Below, piece by piece: positions 58,406 through 64,000 of a stretch of 64,000 nt of DNA. The translations under genes and the position numbers were made by a program. The DNA comes from Sutterella seckii (lineage in GTDB: Bacteria > Pseudomonadota > Gammaproteobacteria > Burkholderiales > Burkholderiaceae_F). Positions within the stretch are counted from its first letter, which is position 1, and every line of letters begins with the position of its first letter. The stretch spans positions 18,530 through 82,529 of the forward strand of contig NZ_WEHX01000004.1 in assembly GCF_009183815.1 (NCBI RefSeq). Reading direction: 5' to 3'. The notes beneath the pieces were generated by a model. It was not told the origin of the DNA. It searched no databases and saw only the letters and a list, made by a program, of their open reading frames with translations.

Positions 58406-59044
58406 ATGTTTGATTTCGGTTTCAGCGAAATGATGATCGTCGGCGTCGTTGCGCTCATTGTGCTCGGGCCCGAGAGGCTCCCGCTCGTTGCGCGCAAGAC
58501 CGGCGAGTGGATCGGCAAAGCGCAGCGCTTCGTTGCGCAGGTGAAGTCCGACATTGATCGGGAGACCGAGCTCTCCGAACTCAAGCGCATTCAGGATGAG
58601 GCGAAGAATCTCGCGAACGACGTGAAGTCGACCGTGGAGAGTCAGGCCTCGAGCATTGAGTCTTCGGTGAAGTCCGTGGCCGATGAGGCGAATGATGCCG
58701 GGAAGGCTGCTGAGACTGCCTTCAATGAAGCCAAGAGCAGCGTTGCCGGAACGCCCGCAGAGGCGAATTCGGGCGTGGCTTCCGCCAAGGACATCAATGA
58801 GGTCTACGGCTGGGGCGACGCGAGCACCGACAGCGAAATCATGACGCCCGCCTATGCGTGGAACGAGCCCAAGACCTTTGCGAAGCGCTATCACTCGGGT
58901 CCCTCCGTCGACGAGCTTGCTCAGGAAATCGAGCGGCTTCGCCGCGAACTCGGCATGCGCGAAACGACGCTTGGCGGCGCGGGCGGACGGCGCACCGGAA
59001 TGGCTCCCCGCGCGAAGAGCCTCCGTACCCGTATCTATCGATAA
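58406..59044 (+). CDS. tatB: TatB twin-arginine translocase subunit, long tail
   Basis: A 212-residue TatB. The N-terminal helix MFDFGFSEMMIVGVVALIVL with the GPERLP hinge is intact. The tail of about 130 residues is charged and Ala/Ser/Glu-rich, longer than E. coli TatB (171). TatB with TatC recognises twin-arginine signals. It is 15 bases upstream of tatC. Confidence 0.9.
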   Translation: MFDFGFSEMMIVGVVALIVLGPERLPLVARKTGEWIGKAQRFVAQVKSDIDRETELSELKRIQDEAKNLANDVKSTVESQASSIESSVKSVADEANDAGKAAETAFNEAKSSVAGTPAEANSGVASAKDINEVYGWGDASTDSEIMTPAYAWNEPKTFAKRYHSGPSVDELAQEIERLRRELGMRETTLGGAGGRRTGMAPRAKSLRTRIYR

Positions 59045-59059
59045 GAGAGAGTGTGAGAA

Positions 59060-59866
59060 ATGACCGATCAGAAGCCGGTGCTTGAGGCGCCTGACGATCC
59101 CGCGAACGAGCAGCCGCTGGTGGCGCATCTCATTGAACTGCGCAACCGACTGATGAAGTCCGTGATCGCGATCGTGGTGGTGTTCGCCTGCCTCTCGCCC
59201 TTCATGAAGCAGATCTTCGACTACCTGTCGCAGCCTCTGATGGTGGCGCTTCCGCAGGGCGCGAAGCTCCTTGCAACGGGCGTGGTGGCGCCGTTCTTCG
59301 TGCCCTTGAAGGTAACGCTCTTTCTCGCCTTCCTGATTGCGCTCCCGATCGTGCTCTATCAGATCTGGGCCTATGTGGCGCCTGCGCTCTACAGAAGCGA
59401 AAAGCGCCTTGCGCTTCCGGTTCTCATCAGCTCCATCGTGATGTTTGCGGTCGGCATGGCCTACTGCTACTTCATCGTCTTCCGGATGGTCTTCCAGTTC
59501 ATCGCCGGGTTCTCGCCGGATTCGGTGAACTTCGCGCCCGATATCGACTCCTACTTCAGCTTCGTTCTCACGATGTTCCTCGCCTTCGGCCTTACCTTTG
59601 AAGTGCCGATTTTCGTGGTGGTTCTCAACCGCGTGGGTTTTGCGTCCTGCACGAAACTGAAGAAGGCCCGTCCCTATGTGATCGTCGGCGCCTTCGTGAT
59701 CGCGGCGATCTTTACGCCGCCTGATGCTCTTTCGCAGATTCTCCTCGCGCTTCCGCTCGTCGTTCTCTACCAGGTCGGCATCTGGTGCGTTCAGGCTTTC
59801 GGCAAGACCGATGATGAGGTCGAGGAAATGAAGGAAAAGAAGGCGGAGGAAGACGCGGAAGGCTGA
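59060..59866 (+). CDS. tatC: TatC twin-arginine translocase subunit
   Basis: A 268-residue protein with six predicted helices. The cytoplasmic HLIELRNRLMKS motif and FFVPLKVTLFLAFLIALPIV match TatC. It is the signal-receptor of the Tat system. A terminator follows. Confidence 0.95.
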   Translation: MTDQKPVLEAPDDPANEQPLVAHLIELRNRLMKSVIAIVVVFACLSPFMKQIFDYLSQPLMVALPQGAKLLATGVVAPFFVPLKVTLFLAFLIALPIVLYQIWAYVAPALYRSEKRLALPVLISSIVMFAVGMAYCYFIVFRMVFQFIAGFSPDSVNFAPDIDSYFSFVLTMFLAFGLTFEVPIFVVVLNRVGFASCTKLKKARPYVIVGAFVIAAIFTPPDALSQILLALPLVVLYQVGIWCVQAFGKTDDEVEEMKEKKAEEDAEG

Positions 59867-59906
59867 TGAAGCCTGAAGAAGCAGAGATTCTTTCTTCCCT
59901 TCAGAA

Positions 59907-59960
59907 GAAAAAGGCGCCTCTAATCACCCGGGGCAGGGTGGAAAGGCGCCTTTTCTTTTG
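59907..59960. terminator. bidirectional terminator between tatC and the HtrA gene
   Basis: AAAAGGCGCC (59909-59918) and GGCGCCTTTT (59945-59954) with an inner CACCC/GGGTG pair, A-run left and T-run right. The flanking genes are convergent. Confidence 0.8.
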
Positions 59961-59984
59961 CCCGGTGTGCGGGAGCCCGAAGCG

Positions 59985-61205
59985 TCAGCGGCTTCTTTCC
60001 TCAAAGTCGCCTTCCTCTTCGGCAGGCGACGGAATGATGGCTTCCTTTTCGAGCGACCCGCGCGGACGCTGCGAGGCCACGACGTGCTTTGTGAGCGTGC
60101 GGTTCCCGCGGAGGATCTTCACTTCCACGTCGGTGCCGGGCTTCAGCCGGGCAATGATCTGAAGAAGGCGGTTTGCGCGGGCAATGGGCTGACCGTTTAC
60201 CTCGAGAATGACGTCAAAGCTCCGGATGTCGGCCTTGGCTGCCGGGGAATTCGGAATGACCTGCTTCACCATGACGCCCGAGCGCACGCGCAGACTCAGG
60301 TCCTGAGCAAGCTCCTGGGAGAGCTGCCGGGGCACGAGTCCGATGTAGCCGCGCTCCACAGTCTGGCCCGCCATCATTGCGGGAAGCACCGTGCTCACGA
60401 TGGAGCTTGGAATGGCAAAGCCGATGCCGACAAAGCCCTCCACATGGTCGGGCGAAAAAATGGCGCTGTTGATGCCGATGAGTTCGCCCCGGAGGTTGAC
60501 GAGTGCGCCCCCGGAATTCCCTTGGTTGATGGCGGCATCGGTCTGAATGAAGTCTTCGTAATTGTTGAGGCCGAATCCGTGGCGGCCGAGGGCGGAAATG
60601 ATGCCGGAGGTGACGGTCTGCCCCACGTCGAAGGGGTTTCCGATCGCGAGCACGGTCTGACCCACGCGAAGTTCAGAGGAGTCGCCGAGCCGGATGGCGG
60701 GAAGGTCCTTCGCCTTGACCTGAAGGAGCGCAAGGTCGGTTTCGACGTCGTTCCCGCGAAGCGTCGCCTCATAGGTGCGCCCATCGGAGAGCGCGACGAA
60801 GATGCTTCGGATGCCGTCGACCACGTGGAAGTTGGTGAGAATGTCGCCGTTTGGGGAGACAATGACGCCGCTCCCGAGCGCCTTCAGATGAAGCTCCGGA
60901 TCCTGATTCCAGTCGACGCCGAGCTCGTCGGCGCGGCTCATGCGGACGGTCTTTCTCGTGAAGATGTTGACGACAGAGGGCGCGGCGATGCTGACGGCGT
61001 TGCTGTAGTCGCCGCTCATTGCAAGAAGCGCGAGATCCTTTTCGAGCGGATCCTCCGCCTTCGGAGGATTCGGCGCGGGGCTCGGTTCCGGCGCCGGGAA
61101 AAAGGTCTTCCAGACGAGCGCCGCTGCGCAGCCCACGGTAACGGCCTGAGCAAAAAGAAGCCAGAGCTGCTTGAGACGTGCCGTTTTTGCCTTTGGCGCT
61201 ACCAT
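59985..61205 (-). CDS. HtrA/DegS-type membrane-anchored serine protease
   Basis: A 406-residue trypsin-like protease. One N-terminal membrane anchor (about 12-33) precedes the catalytic triad His127 (TNFHVV), Asp157 (ETDLALL) and Ser231 (GNSGGAL). A single PDZ domain (about 270-360) follows, so DegS-like architecture rather than DegP (two PDZ). It is probably periplasm-facing for envelope stress or quality control. The tail after the PDZ is acidic. ATG at 61205 is preferred over a TTG at 61259 that would overlap the divergent NIF3 gene. Confidence 0.9.
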   Translation of the reverse strand: MVAPKAKTARLKQLWLLFAQAVTVGCAAALVWKTFFPAPEPSPAPNPPKAEDPLEKDLALLAMSGDYSNAVSIAAPSVVNIFTRKTVRMSRADELGVDWNQDPELHLKALGSGVIVSPNGDILTNFHVVDGIRSIFVALSDGRTYEATLRGNDVETDLALLQVKAKDLPAIRLGDSSELRVGQTVLAIGNPFDVGQTVTSGIISALGRHGFGLNNYEDFIQTDAAINQGNSGGALVNLRGELIGINSAIFSPDHVEGFVGIGFAIPSSIVSTVLPAMMAGQTVERGYIGLVPRQLSQELAQDLSLRVRSGVMVKQVIPNSPAAKADIRSFDVILEVNGQPIARANRLLQIIARLKPGTDVEVKILRGNRTLTKHVVASQRPRGSLEKEAIIPSPAEEEGDFEERSR

Positions 61206-61249
61206 GATGGTCTGGAAAAGTTTTGGCTTTTGAGAAAAGGAGGAAAGAG

Positions 61250-62002
61250 ATGAAGGCAAAAGCCCTCATAGAGTTTCTGGACGGCGTCCTGAAGCCCGGA
61301 GAATTCAGAGATTATGCTCCGAACGGACTTCAGGTTGAGGGACGTGAAAACATCTCTTCAATCGTCCTCGGGGTGAGCGCTTCGCTCGGTCTTCTTGAGG
61401 CTGCCGCAGCGAAGGGCGCCGACGCCGTTCTCGTGCATCACGGCTGGTTCTGGCGCGGCGAGGATGCAAGGATCGTGGGCGTGAAAGGGCGCCGCATCCG
61501 GTGCCTCATTGAAAACGGCATGAACCTCATCGGCTACCACCTGCCGCTCGATGCGCACCCTGAGGTCGGAAACAACGCCGAGCTTGCGCGCGTCCTCGGA
61601 CTCTCGATTGATACCCGTGCGGGCGAATACGGGCTCCTCCATGCCGGGGAAATTCTTTCAGGCCCCATGACGGCTGCGGAATTTGCCGATCGCGTTGCAA
61701 AAGCCCTTCACCGGACGCCCCTTCTCGTGGGGCCGGCCGATAAACGCGTACACCGCATCGGCTGGTGCTCGGGCGCCGCTCAGGATGAACTAGGCGTTGC
61801 CGCAGCGCTCGGATGCGACCTTTATCTCTCGGGCGAAATCCGGGAGCACACGACCTTTGAAGCCGTGGAACTCGGCGTTCCTTATCTTGCGGCCGGCCAT
61901 ACGGCGACGGAGCAGTTCGGCATTCAGGCGCTCGGACGCCTGATCAAGGAGACGTTCCCGGAACTCGAGATTGAATATATCCCGCAGGAAAATCCGGTCT
62001 GA
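61250..62002 (+). CDS. NIF3-like dinuclear metal-center protein
   Basis: A 250-residue NIF3/YbgI protein. LVHHGWFWRG supplies metal His residues, and IGYHLPLDAHPEVGNN and GHTATEQFG complete the family pattern. The family is linked to GTP cyclohydrolase type I-like folds, of unsettled function. ATG at 61250 has AGGAGG upstream. It is divergent from the HtrA gene, 44 bases apart. Confidence 0.9.
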   Translation: MKAKALIEFLDGVLKPGEFRDYAPNGLQVEGRENISSIVLGVSASLGLLEAAAAKGADAVLVHHGWFWRGEDARIVGVKGRRIRCLIENGMNLIGYHLPLDAHPEVGNNAELARVLGLSIDTRAGEYGLLHAGEILSGPMTAAEFADRVAKALHRTPLLVGPADKRVHRIGWCSGAAQDELGVAAALGCDLYLSGEIREHTTFEAVELGVPYLAAGHTATEQFGIQALGRLIKETFPELEIEYIPQENPV

Positions 62003-62159
62003 GGACTCCGGGCAGAGAGGCTGAGGCGCTCCGCGTCGTTCCTGCACGCTTTCAAACGGCAGGAATTGACGCGTCAGATTAGGTCGCAATACATTTATTT
62101 ACAAAAATATATTTCCCTCTCTAACAGAGATAGTTCATTGAAATTTCATGGCTTTGAAA

Positions 62160-62187
62160 TTGTTACGTAACTATCTTTAGGTACAAT
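62160..62187 (+). promoter_or_regulatory. predicted sspA promoter
   Basis: TTGTTA (62160-62165), 16 bases, TACAAT (62182-62187), in an AT-rich stretch about 100 bases before sspA. Confidence 0.5.
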
Positions 62188-62288
62188 TTATATCTTTCGT
62201 GCCCGAGGCGCTTTCATCAGGGGAAGGCGTTCCAGAGATCCAATGGTGGTCCCCGGGGCACTCAGCATCCGCTCAAGGCTAAAACACG

Positions 62289-62909
62289 ATGATGTATCTC
62301 TACTCGGGCCCGACCTGCCCGTTCTCTCAGATGAGCCGCATTCTCCTTAATGAAAAGGGATGCGAATTCGAAGTCAAGTCGGTTGACCTCGACGGCGTTG
62401 TGCAGAACGAGGAAGATCTTGCGGTCGTCCGCATGAGCCCGTACGGTGAGCTTCCGGTCCTTACGGAACGCGACCTTCTTCTCTACAACGTCTACGTTGT
62501 GAATGAATACATTGACGAGCGCTTCCCGCATCCGCAGCTGATGCCCGCGGACCCGGTCGGCCGCGCCCGCACGCGTCTCTTCCTCCATGTGCTCGAGCGC
62601 GAACTCATCCCCCACGTGAAGGTGCTTGAGAACGCCCGCTCGAACGAAGATCGCCGTGCGCTCGCCCGCCGGCGTCTGCGCGAAAACCTCGACATCCTCT
62701 CGATGCGCGTGGGCGATACGAAGTTCCTCCTCTCGGACGACTTCGGCATGATCGACGTGGTGCTCGCTCCGATCCTCTGGCGCGTTCCCTACTACGGCAT
62801 TCAGCTCTCCGCCACGGCGACGAAGCTTGAGATCTATGCCCAGCGCCTCTTTGCGCGCCAGTCCTTCATCGATTCGATGACGGCCCAGGAACGCACGATG
62901 CGCAAGTAA
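62289..62909 (+). CDS. sspA: stringent starvation protein A
   Basis: A 206-residue glutathione-S-transferase-fold protein. YSGPTCPFSQMSRILLNEKG, then SPYGELPVL and YVVNEYIDERFPHPQLMPAD, match SspA. SspA binds RNA polymerase and modulates transcription under stress. ATG-ATG start; the first is used. It is followed by sspB. Confidence 0.93.
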   Translation: MMYLYSGPTCPFSQMSRILLNEKGCEFEVKSVDLDGVVQNEEDLAVVRMSPYGELPVLTERDLLLYNVYVVNEYIDERFPHPQLMPADPVGRARTRLFLHVLERELIPHVKVLENARSNEDRRALARRRLRENLDILSMRVGDTKFLLSDDFGMIDVVLAPILWRVPYYGIQLSATATKLEIYAQRLFARQSFIDSMTAQERTMRK

Positions 62910-62918
62910 GGCTTCAAC

Positions 62919-62992
62919 TGTGCATCCCCTTGCGGGGATGCACATGCTGAAACCCCATTTTTCTGAACCCGCAATTCATGCGGGTTTCCTTT
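62919..62992 (+). terminator. paired hairpins between sspA and sspB
   Basis: TGTGCATCCCC (62919-62929) and GGGGATGCACA (62934-62944), no T-run, then AACCCGCA (62966-62973) and TGCGGGTT (62979-62986) with TCCTTT. The second is terminator-like; sspB could still be reached by read-through. Confidence 0.5.
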
Positions 62993-63013
62993 CAGAGTGT
63001 CGAGGATGCCGCC

Positions 63014-63409
63014 ATGAGCAGCTACCAGAATCTTCGGGCGATCGTGATTGACGCCGTTCGGGAATACTGCGCCGAACATTATTTCCGCCCCTACATCTGG
63101 GTGGAAGTCGACAGCGCCTGCCGGGTGCCGACGGAATACGTGAAGGACGGGATGATCATTCTCGACATCGACGACGAAGCGGTGCGGGGCTTCCAGATGA
63201 ATGACGAATACCTCTCCTTCGAAGCGCGCTTCGGCGATGAGACGGATTCGATGGAAATCGTCGTGCCTTTGAACCGTGTCGTTCATGTCGCAGCTGCCGA
63301 GCAGGCCGTTGAGGGAGCCTCTTTCATGGCGAGCCCGACGAGCCCCGAACTGCTCGAAAAACTTACGGGCAGCAGCGTCGCGCCGCGGCGCCCGATGCGA
63401 ATCAAATAA
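63014..63409 (+). CDS. sspB: SspB, ClpXP adaptor
   Basis: A 131-residue SspB. The N-terminal domain (RPYIWVEVDSACRVPTEYVK) binds ssrA tags, and a flexible region ends in RPMRIK, the ClpX-binding XB motif. It delivers ssrA-tagged proteins to ClpXP. ATG at 63014 with GAGGA upstream is used. It pairs with sspA as in other proteobacteria. Confidence 0.88.
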   Translation: MSSYQNLRAIVIDAVREYCAEHYFRPYIWVEVDSACRVPTEYVKDGMIILDIDDEAVRGFQMNDEYLSFEARFGDETDSMEIVVPLNRVVHVAAAEQAVEGASFMASPTSPELLEKLTGSSVAPRRPMRIK

Positions 63410-63421
63410 CGCATTTTTCTG

Positions 63422-63427
63422 TATAAT
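63422..63427 (+). promoter_or_regulatory. -10 element of tRNA-Thr
   Basis: TATAAT is 9 bases before the tRNA 5' end; no clear -35 is seen. Confidence 0.4.
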
Positions 63428-63436
63428 CCGCTTTCC

Positions 63437-63512
63437 GCCTCTTTAGCTCAGTTGGTAGAGCAACCGCCTTGTAAGCGGTAGGTCAACTGTTCGAGTCAGT
63501 TAAGGGGCACCA
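63437..63512 (+). tRNA. tRNA-Thr(TGT)
   Basis: 76 bases with encoded CCA. Acceptor GCCTCTT pairs with AAGGGGC (one G-T pair); the anticodon TGT is at 63470-63472; the T-arm is AACTG-TTCGAGT-CAGTT. Its 3' end is a likely attachment site for the adjacent integrase remnant. Confidence 0.93.
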
Positions 63513-63522
63513 AGACATAGGT

Positions 63523-63558
63523 CCGGACTGTTCATAGCAGTTCGGGCTTTTCTTTTAT
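63523..63558 (+). terminator. terminator after tRNA-Thr
   Basis: CCGGACTG and CAGTTCGG (one G-T pair), followed by GCTTTTCTTTTATTT. Confidence 0.7.
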
Positions 63559-63626
63559 TTCAATCACTTAGCGCAAAAAGCTGCCCGCCGCCGTTCGCCT
63601 TAGACCCCCACTAGCCGCGTTTTATT

Positions 63627-63674
63627 GATGGTATGTATGATGGTATGGCACTTAGCCTATGTTTGTACCATCAT
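63627..63674. repeat. repeats upstream of the integrase remnant
   Basis: GATGGTATG occurs twice directly (63627-63635, 63639-63647), and TACCATCAT (63666-63674) is the inverted copy. Such iterons ahead of an integrase are typical of Int/Xis binding sites. Confidence 0.5.
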
Positions 63675-63689
63675 AAAACGGGGTGAAAT

Positions 63690-63806
63690 ATGAAACGCGG
63701 TGCCGAGCTCACGGCCCTTCAGGTAAAGAACCTCCCCAGTGATAACCGCCTACATAACGTGGGCGGCGTTCTCGGGCTCTATGTTATTAACATAGGCACA
63801 AAATAG
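63690..63806 (+). pseudogene. truncated phage/island integrase (DUF4102 N-terminus)
   Basis: 38 residues starting MKRGAELTALQVKNLP and containing NVGGVLGLYV, matching the N-terminal arm-binding domain of P4-type tyrosine recombinases. The frame then ends at TAG 63804-63806. It sits 177 bases after a tRNA-Thr, the usual integration position. The rest is missing, replaced by an IS630-like element. Confidence 0.7.
63779..63795. repeat. palindrome at the integrase/IS junction
   Basis: CTATGTTATTAACATAG is perfectly symmetric around a central T at 63787. It marks or neighbours the left boundary of the inserted element. Confidence 0.45.
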
Positions 63807-63835
63807 TTGACAAGCGGCTACGGTTATGTTATAAT
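63807..63835 (+). promoter_or_regulatory. consensus promoter of the IS transposase
   Basis: TTGACA (63807-63812), 17 bases, TATAAT (63830-63835): a perfect sigma70 consensus. The ATG lies only 6 bases after the -10, so the mRNA would be leaderless or nearly so. Confidence 0.75.
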
Positions 63836-63841
63836 TGATAA

Positions 63842-64000
63842 ATGAGATATGAAGATAAAACCACCACAACCCTCGACGGCCGCAAGGCCACTCCTGAAGC
63901 TCAGCTCGAGCTTCGCCGCCGCTGCATTGTTTACTTCCGTGATGGAGTAAAGCGCGCCGAAATTGCACGCAGACTCGGATTGAGCCGTCAATGGGTTACC
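63842..64000 (+). CDS. IS630-family transposase, N-terminal part (runs off window)
   Basis: 53 residues visible. DGRKATPEAQLELRRRCIVY, then RAEIARRLGLSRQWVT, is the N-terminal helix-turn-helix of IS630/Tc1-type transposases. The remainder and the right end lie outside the window. Codon use differs from neighbours only slightly. It interrupts the integrase. Confidence 0.65.
   Translation, partial: MRYEDKTTTTLDGRKATPEAQLELRRRCIVYFRDGVKRAEIARRLGLSRQWVT

Overview
The window is about 64 kb of a betaproteobacterial chromosome. It looks like a Burkholderiales / Sutterellaceae-type host-associated, anaerobic or microaerophilic organism. This rests on gene content and order: argS-SPOR-dsbA, mlaFEDACB-murA, hinT-tatABC-HtrA-NIF3, sspA-sspB, a periplasmic nitrate reductase wired through NapGH, and a 2-oxoacid oxidoreductase. 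No rRNA operon or CRISPR array was seen.

Layout. (1) 1-2350: end of an alpha/beta hydrolase, a DUF1801 protein and a DUF3455-like lipoprotein broken by a one-base frameshift. (2) 2350-6909: a four-gene 2-oxoacid:acceptor oxidoreductase operon (gamma, alpha, beta, and a GltD-like flavoprotein fused to a ferredoxin domain). (3) 7013-14796: nitrate sensing and respiration, with narX-narL convergent to napDAGHB. (4) 14944-26855: MFS exporter, sstT, recQ, SDR, dsbA, SPOR protein, argS, folE2, a small membrane protein and cardiolipin synthase. (5) 26999-43504: tRNA-Tyr, tRNA-Gly, tRNA-Thr and tuf, followed directly by the S10, spc and alpha ribosomal-protein clusters with secY and rpoA. (6) 43627-48994: hslR, hemB, engB, guaC, lysA, lptM, cyaY. 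(7) 49140-63409: PBP1A, then a thioesterase plus the complete mlaFEDACB lipid-transport operon, murA, hinT, tatABC, an HtrA-type protease, a NIF3 protein, sspA and sspB. (8) 63437-64000: tRNA-Thr(TGT) followed by an integrase remnant and the start of an IS630-type transposase, which is the edge of a mobile island.

How genes work together. NarX/NarL probably senses nitrate or nitrite and controls the convergent Nap system. Nap lacks napC, so quinol electrons probably enter through NapGH. The oxidoreductase operon carries its own flavoprotein-ferredoxin subunit, suggesting NAD(P)H-linked rather than ferredoxin-only chemistry. The envelope block (PBP1A, Mla, MurA, Tat, HtrA) is housekeeping.

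Most notable observations. The ribosomal-protein block is not one long operon. It is split by predicted promoters and hairpins, and at several junctions the predicted -10 hexamer lies in the loop of an inverted repeat (tuf/rpsJ, secY/rpmJ, rpoA/rplQ, weaker before rplC and tRNA-Tyr). A perfect 18-bp palindrome fills the spacer of the predicted rplN promoter. infA is missing from its usual site between secY and rpmJ, where a run of hairpins is found instead. A strong terminator separates rpsD from rpoA. All promoter, hairpin and operator calls are by eye and untested.
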